DNA of 64,000 nt, from assembly GCA_963739385.1 (NCBI GenBank), contig CAVUAI010000070.1, positions 1 through 64,000 of the forward strand, written 5' to 3'. Each line of letters begins with the position of its first letter. Positions within the stretch are counted from its first letter, which is position 1. The notes beneath the pieces are model-generated. The model was not told the origin of the DNA, searched no databases, and saw nothing but the letters and a program-made list of their open reading frames with translations. Positions 25,495-35,400 of this stretch are shown in pieces. Made by a program: the position numbers and the translations under genes. The DNA is from VAZQ01 sp963739385 (lineage in GTDB: Bacteria; Pseudomonadota; Alphaproteobacteria; Rhizobiales; Xanthobacteraceae).

Positions 25495-25643
25495 TGTGTC
25501 CCGGATGCGGTGTAGCGCAAGCAAAGCGAAGCGGTGCACCGCTGATCCGGGATCGTTGCGAAGGCGGTGTGCCGAACGGTCGGTGTGCGGAACGGTCCCG
25601 GGTCTGCAGCGCACCACTTCGTGCTGCGCTGCGCCCGGGACAC
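25495..25643. repeat. Interspersed repeat, family R3
   Basis: It begins gtgtcccggatgcggtg and ends gcgctgcgcccgggacac, its reverse complement, enclosing gcggtgcaccgctgatccgg and ggtgtgcggaacggtcc. Further copies: 29481-29660, 30290-30368, 35020-35217, 36424-36505, 43846-44118 and 48001-48080. Confidence 0.85.
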
Positions 25644-25687
25644 GTGGGTCTTTTCTTCGCTGACGCCGGGCTTCGGCCGATCCGGCC

Positions 25688-26893
25688 TCACGCGGCATAG
25701 GCGGTCGGAACAACTGGCTCCTTGTCCCATTCGCCGATGGGATCGTAACCCCAGACCCAGTCGGCGTTGCCGTGGACGCTGCCCTTGCCGGCGGCGATCG
25801 ACTCCTTCTGCACCGCGCTGTCGCGCATGTGCTTGAAGCGCGCGTTGGAGAAGGAGAGCCGCTGCACCCCGTGCACGCGCGGGATGCGGATGCGGCGGAA
25901 ATTGGCCAGCGCCTCCACCGGATCGCGGCAGGCGTCGAGCCAGCGCGCGAGGATGTAGGCGTCCTCGAACGCCTGGCAGGCGCCCTGCCCGGCATTGGGC
26001 AGCATGGCATGCGCGGCGTCGCCGATGAGCTGGATGCGGCCGCGGCCCCAGTTGCGCGTGACCGGCCGCGTGAACAGGCCCCACTTCGAGCACTCGGTCA
26101 CGAGGGCGAGCAGCGTCGCGAGGCGCGGCTCGGGGTTGGGAAAGCTCAGCCGCATCTCGCCGGGATCGCCGCGGGTCGACCAGCCTTCCTCGACCCATTT
26201 GTCGGTGTCCTCCTGGGTGACGATGTTCACGAGCTTTTTGCCGCGGATGTAATAGGCGAGCAGATGGCAGCCCGGCCCGACCCACTGGATGTGGCCGGTC
26301 GGCTCGAGCACCTCCTCCGGCACGCCGCCGCCGTCGAGCAGCGCGCGCCAGACCATCTGGCCGGTATAGGCCGGGTTGTCGTCGCCATAGAGCGCCTGGC
26401 GGATGACCGAGCGCACGCCGTCGGCGCCGATCACGATCGCGGCCTCGACCCGGCTGCCGTCGGCGAAGGCGAGCAGGGTGCGGTCGCCGCGCTCCTCCAG
26501 TGCGGTCAGGCGGCGGCCGAGGTGAACGGCGGCGCGATCGAGCCCGCCGGCGAGCGCGTCGAGCAGATCGGCGCGGTGAAAGGTGTAATAGGGAGCGCCG
26601 TAGCGCGCCGCCGCCTTGTGCCGGTCGTTGAGCTCGAGGAACTCGCCGGTCTGCATGTTGCGGGTGTAGATGCCGGGCGACGAGTTCGCGACCGCGGCGA
26701 CCCGGTCGCCGACGCCGATCGCCTGCAGCGCCTTGACCGCCTGCGGGCTGACGTTGACCGCGGCGCCGATCTCGCCCAGGGCCGGAGCAGCCTCGAACAC
26801 CTCGGCCCTGATCCCGACGGTCCTGAGCGCCTGCGCGGCCGCGAGCCCGGCGAGCCCGCCGCCGACGATCGCGATGTCGCAGCCCGATGGCAT
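25688..26893 (-). CDS. FAD-dependent aromatic monooxygenase (salicylate hydroxylase-like)
   Basis: A 401-residue group A flavoprotein hydroxylase. ATG at 26893 follows GGGAGGGACGA. The dinucleotide motif is CDIAIVGGGLAGLAAAQAL (residues 5-23), the DG motif IGADGVRSVIRQALYG, and the GD motif LIGDAAHAMLPNAGQGACQA FED (FAD ribityl contact). The family hydroxylates benzoate-type rings with NAD(P)H and O2. It follows a secreted class II aldolase-like gene by 99 bases and is likely its operon partner. The ring substrate is not evident; salicylate or 3-hydroxybenzoate are the closest guesses. Confidence 0.9.
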   Translation of the reverse strand: MPSGCDIAIVGGGLAGLAAAQALRTVGIRAEVFEAAPALGEIGAAVNVSPQAVKALQAIGVGDRVAAVANSSPGIYTRNMQTGEFLELNDRHKAAARYGAPYYTFHRADLLDALAGGLDRAAVHLGRRLTALEERGDRTLLAFADGSRVEAAIVIGADGVRSVIRQALYGDDNPAYTGQMVWRALLDGGGVPEEVLEPTGHIQWVGPGCHLLAYYIRGKKLVNIVTQEDTDKWVEEGWSTRGDPGEMRLSFPNPEPRLATLLALVTECSKWGLFTRPVTRNWGRGRIQLIGDAAHAMLPNAGQGACQAFEDAYILARWLDACRDPVEALANFRRIRIPRVHGVQRLSFSNARFKHMRDSAVQKESIAAGKGSVHGNADWVWGYDPIGEWDKEPVVPTAYAA

Positions 26894-26992
26894 TCGTCCC
26901 TCCCGACCCACGCCGTGACCGCTCCCGGGCACGGCCGTGCGAGCCTAGCAGAACGCTGACTGTCGCGGAGCGGCCGGGCCAGCGGAGCCGCG

Positions 26993-27845
26993 CTATTGCT
27001 TCGCCTGCGTCTGATCGAGCCCGAACTGCCCGCGATCGACCTTGGCTCTCGCGGCATCGTCCAGCGTCTTCTGCCGCAGGTGCTCCCACGGACGGTTGAT
27101 GTCGAACTCCTCCGGCCTGAACAGCTCGGGCTCGTTCATCGCGACGATGTCGCGCGAGAGCAGCAGCGCCTGCATCTGCATGCGGGCATTGATGTCGACA
27201 TAGGCGGCATAGACCACCGCCTGCTTGATCGACGATCCGACCACGACGTTGCCGTGGCCGCGCATCAGCGCCGCCGGATAGGACGCCAGCGTGCGGGCGA
27301 GCGCGGCGCCGCGCGCGCTGTCGGTCACCTGCATGCCGCGCTCCCCGTCCTTGCGGGCATCGCGGATCTCGAAGGTCGGCGTCTCCGGCGGCAGGAAGCC
27401 CGCCTGCGCCACCACCGGCCGAAGTCTTGATCGAGGTCAGGCTGAGCGGAATGACCGCCTGCGAATGCGAATGGATGACGGACACGACGTCCGGCCGCGC
27501 CTTGTAGATCTCGCCATGGATGTAGCGCTCGCCGTTCACGCGGCGGCCCTTCGGCTCCAGCGGCTGGCTGTCGGACACGCGCAGCTCGAGGATGTCGTCG
27601 TGCGCGACCAGGGCCGGCGGCATGGCGCGCGGCATCAGGAAAATCGCCGGGTCTTTCGCCGAGCGCACCGACACGTGCCCGAAGCTGTCGAGAATGCCCT
27701 CGTTGACCAGAATCCGGTAGGCGGTGACGAGCTCCGCCTTGCGCTCCGCATCGGGGTCGGCGGCCGCCGCCTGCGCCGCGGCAAGCCCGGTGCTGCCGGC
27801 AAGCGCCATCATGCAGATCGCAAGTCGTGTCAGCGCTCGCGGCAT
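26993..27845 (-). CDS. Exported class II aldolase/adducin-family protein, frameshifted
   Basis: About 283 residues if one inserted base near 27422 is removed. ATG at 27845 has GGAG eight bases upstream and gives a Sec signal, MPRALTRLAICMMALAGSTG then LAAAQA. The aldolase fold marks are SFGHVSVR, the zinc-ligand HSHSQAVIP and RGHGNVVVGSSIKQAVVYAA. Reading continues from SLTSIKT to RPVVAQAGFLPPE after dropping one base. A signal peptide is unusual for this usually cytosolic family but occurs in some soil proteobacteria. Lyase or decarboxylase action on a hydroxy-acid is possible. Confidence 0.75.
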
Positions 27846-28430
27846 CGGCTGTTCTCCGTCGGCGTTTTCTCTGCGCAACGTGCGAGGCTAGCACGACTGG
27901 CGCGCGCCGCGTCCGCTACGCAGGACGTGGCGCGATGCTCCGCCACGACCAATGCGACAGCAGACATCGCCGGAGCATATTCGTCGGGCTTGAGCAGAAC
28001 AGCTGCGGGTCTGAAGCAGAAGGCGCTGCGGGTCTGAGGCAGAAGCTGCTGCTGGTTGACGAGAAGCTGCCGCGGACTCGGTGTGCTCCCCTCCCCCTTG
28101 TGGGGAGGGGTTGGGGGTGGGGGTAGCAGTTGGTGGATGCATCTCAGTCACCACAACCACCACCCCCCTCCCCACCCCTCCCCCACAAGGGGGGAGGGAG
28201 CAGACCGAGTTTGCCGCTTGTGCTGATTTCACATCGCTCGTCACTTACATCCAGACCAGAACGAAGGGAACGCAAGGAGGGCAGCACCATCTTTGGGGAC
28301 GGCAAGCGCGCGCGAGCGCCGGCGGCCGGTCGGCGAGGCATTTCGCAGCGGGCGAACACTGTCGTAGAGTGCCACACGGCTGGCGGCGTCGGTTTTCCAT
28401 CCACGGGAGTCCGTCCGGAGAGACACCATC
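27846..28430. other. Intergenic region between divergent genes, with an R2 repeat
   Basis: No gene is supported. It carries the R2 palindrome (28086-28201). Near 28010-28070 a short stretch aagctgctg / agaagctgccgcggactcgg is internally repetitive. Promoters for both divergent genes should lie here but none is clear. Confidence 0.4.
28086..28201. repeat. Palindromic interspersed repeat, family R2
   Basis: Second R2 copy, with the same ctcccctcccccttgtgggg arm and its complement at the right. The flanks (..gactcggtgtg / cagaccgagtttg) also pair with each other. Confidence 0.85.
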
Positions 28431-29393
28431 ATGCGGAAAGCGGTCGCCGTCCTGGCCGTGCTGCTCGCGCACGCGCCGGCAGTGCCAAGCGCGCAGGCGT
28501 TCCCGGACCGGCCGGTCCGGCTGATCGTGCCGTCGCCCGCGGGCGGACCGCCGGACGTCATGGCGCGGCTGCTCTCGGAGAAGATGGCGTCGATTCTCGG
28601 ACAGCCTGTCATCGTGGAGAACCGCGCCGGCGCCGGCGGCACGATCGGGGCGAGATCGGTCGCGGCCGCGGAGCCCGACGGCTACACGGTGCTGATGGGA
28701 AGCACGAGCACGCTGCTGGTCGCGCCGTCGATCTACAGCAATGCCGGCTACCATGCCGGAACATTCGCGCCGATCGCGCGCGTGGCGGACAGCGTCGAGG
28801 TGCTGGCGGTGCATCCGTCGGTCGCCGCGAAATCCGTCGCCGAGCTGGTCGCGCTGGCGAAGTCGCAGCCGGGCGCGCTCAACTTCGGCTCGGCCGGCAA
28901 CGGAACGCTGCCCCATCTCGAAGGCGAGCTGCTCAAGGCGCTGGCGAAGATCGAGATGAACCACGTGCCCTATCGCGGCGGCGGCCTGGCGCTGACCGGC
29001 CTGCTCGGCGCGCAGGTACAGGTGCTGTTCTCCACCCTGACCCAGATGCTGCCGAATATCCGCGACGGCCGCCTGCGCGGACTGGCCGTGACCGGCGCGG
29101 CCCGCAGCAAGCTCGCGCCCGAGCTTCCGACCATGGTGGAGAGCGGGTTCGACCAGTTCGTCATGACGTCGATCACGGCGATGGTCGCCCCGCCCGGCAC
29201 CCCGATCGCCATCAGGCGGCGGCTCAACGAAGCGGTGACCGGTGCGCTCGCCTCGGACGAGGTCGAGCGGTCGCTGGCGCTGACGGGCGGCGAGGGGCGG
29301 CCGTCCTCGCCGGAGGAGCTCGCGTCCTACCTGGCGACGGAACAGCCGCGCTGGGCCCGCATCATCGAGCTTACGCGAATCTCGGTGGATTGA
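28431..29393 (+). CDS. Bug/TctC-family periplasmic binding protein
   Basis: 320 residues, with a Sec signal MRKAVAVLAVLLAHAPAVPS. Family marks: FPDRPVRLIVPSPAGGPPDV, ILGQPVIVENRAGAGGTIGA, PDGYTVLMGSTST and HVPYRGGGLALTGLLGAQV. The ligand-loop glycine-rich GSAGNGTLPHLEGEL is present. It stands alone, 0.6 kb from the divergent aldolase/monooxygenase pair, which might supply an acid-metabolising context. Confidence 0.92.
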   Translation: MRKAVAVLAVLLAHAPAVPSAQAFPDRPVRLIVPSPAGGPPDVMARLLSEKMASILGQPVIVENRAGAGGTIGARSVAAAEPDGYTVLMGSTSTLLVAPSIYSNAGYHAGTFAPIARVADSVEVLAVHPSVAAKSVAELVALAKSQPGALNFGSAGNGTLPHLEGELLKALAKIEMNHVPYRGGGLALTGLLGAQVQVLFSTLTQMLPNIRDGRLRGLAVTGAARSKLAPELPTMVESGFDQFVMTSITAMVAPPGTPIAIRRRLNEAVTGALASDEVERSLALTGGEGRPSSPEELASYLATEQPRWARIIELTRISVD

Positions 29394-29480
29394 GGGCGGC
29401 GGGCGCCGCGGGGCGAGCGTGCGGGTGTGGCACGGCCAGGCTATGCAAACAGATCGGTAGCAGGGGCGATCGCCGTTTGC

Positions 29481-29660
29481 GTGTCCCGGATGCGGTGCAG
29501 CGCGCAGCTCTTGCGGAGCGGTGCACCGCTGATCCGGGACCGTCGCGAAGGCGGTGTGCGGAACGGTCCCGCGAGTCGGGCCCGACTTCGCGTAAGCGCC
29601 GTCTGGACGCGAATCGGGTCTGCAGCGCACCACTCTCGTGCTGCGCTGCGCCCGGGACAC
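29481..29660. repeat. Interspersed repeat, family R3
   Basis: R3 copy with both outer arms (gtgtcccggatgcgg / cccgggacac). Its middle has an extra ~25-base insert, gagtcgggcccgacttcgcg, that is itself palindromic. It fills most of the 29394-29819 gap. Confidence 0.8.
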
Positions 29661-29819
29661 GCGGCACCACCGCCGATCATCTCATTCATTGAAATCGGCG
29701 CGCATCGATGTCGGGATCGGGATCATCCAATCGTCCTTGGAGCGCGGCACCTGCTGGTCGCACCAGCCGGTTGCCCCAAGTGGAAGCACTATTACACCGT
29801 CCCATGCGAGAGGCACGCC

Positions 29820-30233
29820 ATGAAAATCACCGTCGAAACCAACGTTGCCGCCCCCATCGAGCAGGTCTGGCGGGCCTACACCACACCCGAGGACATCAAA
29901 CAGTGGAACGCAGCCTCCGACGACTGGCACACGCCCGCTGCCACGGTGGATTTGCGGGTGGGCGGCGTCTTTTCCTCACGCATGGAGGCCAAGGACGGCA
30001 GCATGGGCTTCGATTTCGCCGGAACCTATACCAAGATCGTCGAGCACAAGCTCATCGAGTATTCGTTCGGCGACCGCACGGCGCAGGTCGAGTTTGCTCC
30101 CGGGCCGGATGGTGTCGGGGTGCGCGTAACCTTCGACAGCGAGCCAACGCATTCCATCGAGCAGCAACGCGACGGCTGGCTAGCCATTCTCAACAACTTC
30201 GCCCGCCACGTCGAGGCGAAGCGGCGGGCCTGA
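29820..30233 (+). CDS. SRPBCC/AHSA1-domain protein
   Basis: 137 residues forming a single Bet v 1-like domain: MKITVETNVAAPIEQVWRAY, TPEDIKQWNAASDDWHTPAA, GGVFSSRMEAKDGSMGFDF and the C-terminal helix QQRDGWLAILNNFARHVEAK. Such cytosolic proteins bind hydrophobic ligands or act as Hsp90 activator-like domains; the role here is unknown. The ORF extends upstream to 29427, but that part lies in an R3 repeat and was rejected. Confidence 0.88.
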   Translation: MKITVETNVAAPIEQVWRAYTTPEDIKQWNAASDDWHTPAATVDLRVGGVFSSRMEAKDGSMGFDFAGTYTKIVEHKLIEYSFGDRTAQVEFAPGPDGVGVRVTFDSEPTHSIEQQRDGWLAILNNFARHVEAKRRA

Positions 30234-30289
30234 CCCGCGCACCCGCGCGTGTCAAGCGCCGACCTCAGGTAAACCGCAAGATCGCTGCC

Positions 30290-30368
30290 GTGCAGCGCTG
30301 ATCGACTGTCGCTGTGCGCAGACTGCGTAAACTTGTCTGCGCTGTGCTGCGCGTGCGCCCGGGACACG
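30290..30368. repeat. Partial R3 repeat
   Basis: Contains gccgtgcagcgctgatcg and the cgcagactgcgtaaacttgtctgcg hairpin, ending cgcccgggacac. It lies just past the 3' end of the RND permease gene and may act as a terminator-like structure. Confidence 0.65.
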
Positions 30369-30380
30369 CGCGGCGCCCGG

Positions 30381-33300
30381 CTACCGTTTTCTGGTAACAA
30401 GCCGGAAAAACAACGGCACGAAGAGAATCGCAATCACCGTGGCGGCCAACATGCCTCCGATGACGCCGGTGCCTATCGAGTGCCGGCTTGCCGAGCCCGC
30501 CCCGGTGCTCACCGCCAGCGGCATGACCCCGAGAATGAACGCAAGCGAGGTCATGATGATCGGACGGAAGCGAAGCCGGACGGCTTCGATCGCGGCATCG
30601 TGCGCGGAGAGGCCGCGCTGAAAGGACTGCGAAGCAAACTCGACGATGAGAATTGCGTTCTTCGCGGCAAGTCCGATCAGCGTAATGAGTCCGATCTGGA
30701 AGTAGACGTCATTTTCGAGCCCCCGCAGGAAGACCGCGAGCAGCGCGCCAAACACGGCAAAGGGAACGGCTGTGATCACGGCGAGCGGCAGGGACCAGCG
30801 TTCATATTGCGCGGCGAGAATCAGGAAGACCATCACCAGGCCAAAGATGAAGCCCATGTATCCTGTGCCGGCCGTCGCCAGCTCCTGATAGGCCGAGCCG
30901 GTCCAGCCGATCGTGTATTCCGGACCAAGCGTGGCGGCCACCACCTCCCGCATCGCGGCGATGGCCTGACCCGATGAATACCCCGGAGCCGGGTTGCCGA
31001 GGATCTTGGCGGCGGGAAAGATGTTGAACCGGTCCACCGTGTCGGGGCCGATCATGCGCGAAACGGAAACGAGCTCGTTGAGGGGAACCATCGCGCTGGT
31101 GTCCGAGCGGACAAACACGTGGCGCAAATCGTCGGGCGTCTCCCGGAACTCGGCTTCGGAGGAAAGGCTCACCCTGTAGGTGCGGCCGAACAGAGTGAAG
31201 TCGTTGACGTACAGGCTGCCGAATGAGCTCTGCATCGTGTCGAACACGGTCGTGATCGGGATGCCGATCGACTTGGCCTTCTCGCGGTCGACGTCGATGC
31301 GATATTGCGGCACGCTCGTGCTGAACGTGGTGGCGACCCCCTGCAGTTCGGGACGCCGGTTGGCGGCCTGCACCACGCGGTCGGCAGCCTGCGAAAGCAA
31401 GGTGAGCGAGCCTCCGGAGCGATCCTGCAGATAGAACTCAAAGCCGCCCGTGGTGCTCATGCCCTGGATCGGCGGCGGGTTGAACCCCATGACGACGCCG
31501 TCCTTGAAGTCGGCATTCAGGGCTCCGAGGGCACGCGCCAGGTTGCGCGCGTCCTGGCTGGGTTCTTTGCGCTCCGACCAGTCCTTGAGAGTAACGAACG
31601 CGACTCCCGAGTTCGTCTTCTGCGCGCTGGAAAGCAAGTCGAACCCTGAGAAGCTGACAACGTTGGCAATGGCGGGATTTTTCTGGAGGCCCTCGCCTGC
31701 CTTGGCGGTGATTTCGCGCGTCCGCGCAATGGATGCCGCCGGCGGCAGTGCCGTGACGAGGAAAACGTATCCCTGGTCCTCGCTCGGCACGAGTCCCGAG
31801 GGAACGCGCTGGAACAGGAGCACGACCAGGCCCAACAGGACGCCGAACATCGCCATGCCCAGTACCGCGCGGACGAGCAGCGCCCTGACCAATGTCGTGT
31901 AGCCCCTGGTCAGCCAGTCGAACACGCGATTGAAGAGGCGGAACGGCCACGACGGCTCGGAATGCTGGGGCTTGAGGATCAGCGCTGCCAGAGCCGGCGT
32001 GAGCGTCAACGCGACAATGCCGGACAGCACGACCGACACTGAAATCGTCACGGCGAACTGGCGGTAAAGCTCGCCCGCCAACCCGCCGAGAAACGAGACC
32101 GGGATGAAGACCGCGCAAAGCACGAGGACGATGGCGATCACGGGTCCTGACACCTCCTCCATCGCCTGGATCGCGGCATCCCGCGGAGATTTTTGCTCCG
32201 TCCTCATGATGCGCTCGACGTTCTCCACCACGACGATCGCGTCGTCCACGACGATACCGATGGCAAGGACCAGACCGAACAGCGTCAGGAGGTTGATCGA
32301 GAAACCCAGGAGATACATGCCGGCAAACGTGCCAACGATGGAAACGGGAATGGCGATGACGGGGATGAGGGTCGCACGCAGGCTCTGCAGAAACAGGAAA
32401 ACGACCAGGACGACGAGCACGATGGCCTCGACGAAGGTCACGACCACCTCCTCGATCGAGACCTCAACGAAGCGCGTCGTGTTGAAGGGGATGTCGTAGC
32501 GAAGGCCTTCGGGAAAGCGCTTCGCGATGTTGTCCATCGTCGCCTTCACGGCGGCGGCGACCTGAATGGCGTTGGCGCCCGGTTGCAGGTAGACGCCGAT
32601 CGGCACGGCAGGCGAGCCGTTGAATGTCGCCGAGAACCCATACGTCAGCGCTCCCAGCTCGACGCGGGCGACATCCTTGAGGCGCAAGGCCCCGCCGATC
32701 TCATCGGACCGGATGATGATGTTCTCGAACTGCGCGGGATCGACGAGCCTTGCCGGAGTTGTAACGGAATAGGTAAAGGACTGCGCGTTCGTCATCGGCT
32801 CCTCACCGAAGCGGCCCGCAGCGAATTGCGCATTCTGCTCGCGTATCGCCGCGGCGATGTCGCCCGGGGTGAGGTTGTACTGGGCAACCTTGTCGGGACG
32901 CAGCCATACCCGCATTGAATAGTCCGACGCACCGAACAACGAGGCGTCGCCGACGCCAGGCACGCGGCGAAGCTCGTCGAGCACATTGAGCAGCGCGTAG
33001 TTACTGATGAAAATGGTGTCATAGCGCCCGCCCGGCGCGGACATCGTCAGCACCTGCAGGATCGAAGTCGATCGCTTCTGCACGACAACGCCCTGGCGGG
33101 CGACTTCCGCCGGGAGAAGCGGCAGGGCGCGCTGCACGCGATTGTTGACGTTGATCGCGGCCTGATCGGGATTGGTGCCGATCTCGAAGCTGACCGTCAG
33201 GCTCATCGTCCCCACGCCGGTGGACGTGGAACGCATGTAGATCATGCGCTCGACCCCGTTGATCTGCTGTTCCAGAGGTGCCGCAACGGTGGCCGCAATG

Positions 33301-33470
33301 GTCTCGGCCGTGGCGCCGGGATACGTGGCGGATATCACGACGTCCGGCGGTACGATCTGCGGATACTGCGCAATCGGCAGGACGCGCATCGCCACCAGGC
33401 CCGCCAATACGATGACGATCGACAGTACGGTCGCGAACACCGGCCGATCGATGAAAAATCTGGAGATCAC
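30381..33470 (-). CDS. RND multidrug efflux permease (HAE1 family)
   Basis: A 1029-residue inner-membrane proton antiporter of the AcrB/MexB type. MISRFFIDRPVFATVLSIVI is the first membrane helix. TM4 holds the proton-relay aspartate pair in GIVVDDAIVVVENVER. The LTPALAALIL helix and the mirrored second half ending ILFVPLFFRLVTRKR complete the twelve-helix layout. Porter-domain segments (SATYPGATAETIAATVAAPL, GVGDASLFGASDYSMRVWL) are intact. It overlaps the adaptor gene by four bases (ATGA), so both are translationally coupled. An outer-membrane channel is not in the window. Confidence 0.96.
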   Translation of the reverse strand: MISRFFIDRPVFATVLSIVIVLAGLVAMRVLPIAQYPQIVPPDVVISATYPGATAETIAATVAAPLEQQINGVERMIYMRSTSTGVGTMSLTVSFEIGTNPDQAAINVNNRVQRALPLLPAEVARQGVVVQKRSTSILQVLTMSAPGGRYDTIFISNYALLNVLDELRRVPGVGDASLFGASDYSMRVWLRPDKVAQYNLTPGDIAAAIREQNAQFAAGRFGEEPMTNAQSFTYSVTTPARLVDPAQFENIIIRSDEIGGALRLKDVARVELGALTYGFSATFNGSPAVPIGVYLQPGANAIQVAAAVKATMDNIAKRFPEGLRYDIPFNTTRFVEVSIEEVVVTFVEAIVLVVLVVFLFLQSLRATLIPVIAIPVSIVGTFAGMYLLGFSINLLTLFGLVLAIGIVVDDAIVVVENVERIMRTEQKSPRDAAIQAMEEVSGPVIAIVLVLCAVFIPVSFLGGLAGELYRQFAVTISVSVVLSGIVALTLTPALAALILKPQHSEPSWPFRLFNRVFDWLTRGYTTLVRALLVRAVLGMAMFGVLLGLVVLLFQRVPSGLVPSEDQGYVFLVTALPPAASIARTREITAKAGEGLQKNPAIANVVSFSGFDLLSSAQKTNSGVAFVTLKDWSERKEPSQDARNLARALGALNADFKDGVVMGFNPPPIQGMSTTGGFEFYLQDRSGGSLTLLSQAADRVVQAANRRPELQGVATTFSTSVPQYRIDVDREKAKSIGIPITTVFDTMQSSFGSLYVNDFTLFGRTYRVSLSSEAEFRETPDDLRHVFVRSDTSAMVPLNELVSVSRMIGPDTVDRFNIFPAAKILGNPAPGYSSGQAIAAMREVVAATLGPEYTIGWTGSAYQELATAGTGYMGFIFGLVMVFLILAAQYERWSLPLAVITAVPFAVFGALLAVFLRGLENDVYFQIGLITLIGLAAKNAILIVEFASQSFQRGLSAHDAAIEAVRLRFRPIIMTSLAFILGVMPLAVSTGAGSASRHSIGTGVIGGMLAATVIAILFVPLFFRLVTRKR

Positions 33471-34654
33471 TGCTTGGCTTCACCGCCGGAGCGCGCAGCA
33501 GCGGTAACCGCCACGGCTTTCACCGGTACGCCGGGCCGCACCCGAATAACCCCCTCCGCGACGACCCGCTCGCCGGCCTTCAATCCCTCCTTCACGATCC
33601 AGCCGTCGCTCAGTTCACGGTCCAGCCGCACCGGACGCGCCTGCGCGACAGAGTTTTCATCGACGACGTAGACGAACGGCCCTTGCGGGCCCTGCGTGAT
33701 GGCGGCCTTGGGAATGGCGATGGCATCCGGCATCGTAACGCCTTCGATGTTTACCCGCACGAATTCACCCGGCAAAAGACCGTTATCGTGATTGGGGAAC
33801 ACCGTGCGGATCTGGATCGTGCCCGTGCGAGGATCAACGGTACGAGATCGGGTATCGAGCTTTCCTGTCTGGAAATGCTTATCGCCATCTGCAAACTGCA
33901 GTGCGACCTTGAGATCATCGGCATTGATCGGCGTGGTACGACGCCTGTTCATCTCCTGGAACTCGCGCAATTCGCGATCCGTCGTCGTGAAGTTTACGTA
34001 GGCAGGATCCACCTGCATGATGGTCGTCAGCAACGTCTGCTGCGCCTGGATCAAAGTCCCTTCCGGCGGAGACGTGAGACTGGTCGGTCCCGTAATGGGC
34101 GACTTGATGACCGTGTATTCCAGATTGAGCTTGGCAGTCTCGAGGTCTGCCTTCGCTGCTTGCAGAGCAGCGCGTCCCTGGTCGCGAGCAGCAGTCGAGT
34201 CGTCAACCGCCTTCTGCGTGCTCACTCCTCTCGATGCAAGGGATTGCGTGCGGGTGAAGCTTTCTTCGGCCTGCGTGAGCGTTGCCTGAGCCTGGGCCAC
34301 CTGTGCGTTGGCTCGCGCGACCGCTGCCTCATAAGGGCGTGGATCAATCCGGAAGAGGACATCTCCGGCCTGCACGGTGGCGCCCTCGTTGTACTCGCGC
34401 TTGAGGAGAATGCCTCCGACCTGCGCCCGCACCTCGACCACCCGAAAGCCCACCACCCGGCCCGCATATTGCAGCGAGAGCGGGATGTCCCGAGCCGACA
34501 ACTCGATGACGCCGACCTCCGCCGGAGGTATCGGCAGTTGGCCGACCGGCGCCGCCTCATGTGATCGTGCCCACCAAAAAGAGACGGCTGCGAGGAGCGC
34601 AACAGCGGCGGCAAACGCTCCGGTTCGGCGAAGCAGGACTGACGTCGATTTCAT
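33467..34654 (-). CDS. RND efflux periplasmic adaptor (MFP/HlyD-like)
   Basis: A 395-residue adaptor, partner of the RND permease downstream. A membrane/lipid-anchor-like N-terminus (TGAFAAAVALLAAVSFWW) is followed by the lipoyl half GILLKREYNEGATVQAGDVL, an alpha-hairpin (ARANAQVAQAQATLTQAEES), and the beta-barrel/MP-proximal part ending VRPGVPVKAVAVTA. No lipobox cysteine is seen. The order adaptor-then-permease and the ATGA overlap are typical. No adjacent TetR or MarR regulator was found. Confidence 0.94.
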   Translation of the reverse strand: MKSTSVLLRRTGAFAAAVALLAAVSFWWARSHEAAPVGQLPIPPAEVGVIELSARDIPLSLQYAGRVVGFRVVEVRAQVGGILLKREYNEGATVQAGDVLFRIDPRPYEAAVARANAQVAQAQATLTQAEESFTRTQSLASRGVSTQKAVDDSTAARDQGRAALQAAKADLETAKLNLEYTVIKSPITGPTSLTSPPEGTLIQAQQTLLTTIMQVDPAYVNFTTTDRELREFQEMNRRRTTPINADDLKVALQFADGDKHFQTGKLDTRSRTVDPRTGTIQIRTVFPNHDNGLLPGEFVRVNIEGVTMPDAIAIPKAAITQGPQGPFVYVVDENSVAQARPVRLDRELSDGWIVKEGLKAGERVVAEGVIRVRPGVPVKAVAVTAAARSGGEAKQ

Positions 34655-35019
34655 TGGCGCCGCTCGCCCACTGCTTTGCGCTCAGCGCGCCCGAAAGACT
34701 TCGATTTCAAGATACTTCGAAATATTACCGAACCATGGCGCCCTTGCAGATTTCGTCGAGCGGCGAGACTGGCGCGCCCTGATTTCGCCGAGATCAGGGC
34801 TGCAAGAGAGCAGGCCTCCGTCGGGAACCATGAGCTCTGCTTCGTACATGAACGGAAGGCGTGCATCGCCGCGAATTCGATCTGCGTTTGCATTGGGGTT
34901 GGAGGGATCGAGGCGTTCGCCTGCTCGGATAGAGGCCACGCCAGAGCTGATAGTAGAGATCATTGTGTCATTTGGAAGAATTCGAAAAGTAGCCAGGGCG
35001 AGATGTCATTGCATGACCG
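34655..35019. other. Upstream region of the RND operon, no gene seen
   Basis: Open frames on both strands show no ribosome site or family pattern. The AT-rich patch near 34700-34735 (gatacttcgaaatattaccg) is the likeliest promoter area for the leftward efflux genes. Confidence 0.4.
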
Positions 35020-35217
35020 TTGCGACGGAGGTGTGCGTAACGGTCCATGCAAATCTGGTCTACCCGACTTGCGCTTTTGAGGGCCGACCTCGTAGGTAAA
35101 CCCGAGAGCGTTTAAGCGCCGATCTCGGGTAAACCCGAGATCGGTGTCCGCAGCGCATCGCTCTCTTGCGCAGACTGCGTAAACTTGTCTGCGTGTGCCG
35201 CGCTGCGCCCGGGACAC
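35020..35217. repeat. R3 repeat carrying extra hairpin tiles
   Basis: Ends in the R3 arm cgcccgggacac and contains perfect palindromes gatctcgggtaaacccgagatc (about 35117-35140) and cgcagactgcgtaaacttgtctgcg. Built like 43846-44118. Bases 35218-35400 hold a short hairpin gcgggtcaagcccgcg but no gene. Confidence 0.75.
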
Positions 35218-35400
35218 GGGCTGGTCATTCCATTCAACCGGATCGGCTTTTTTTGCGATGGGATGCGCGGGTCAAGCCCGCGCATGACGATGCAGCCGCG
35301 TCGGTCATCGAATTGCGGGTGTGCGCGGATCGTCCAGCGCGCGATCGCCGGGGTCTTGAGCCCGCGTGCCGCGCCGGCCACGAGGCCAACGCGCCGGCGG

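Noticed and set aside
25449..27878. A very long leftward open frame (809 codons) through the monooxygenase region
   Set aside because: Only its first ~150 codons are real (aldolase N-terminus); after the frameshift it runs out of frame through the monooxygenase and an R3 repeat, with Arg/Ala-rich nonsense.
29427..29819. N-terminal extension of the SRPBCC protein
   Set aside because: The extension is translated R3 repeat; the domain begins exactly at the ATG at 29820.
34676..35080. 134-codon rightward frame upstream of the RND genes as a regulator
   Set aside because: No helix-turn-helix or other domain, Cys/Arg-rich, and its end lies in an R3 repeat.
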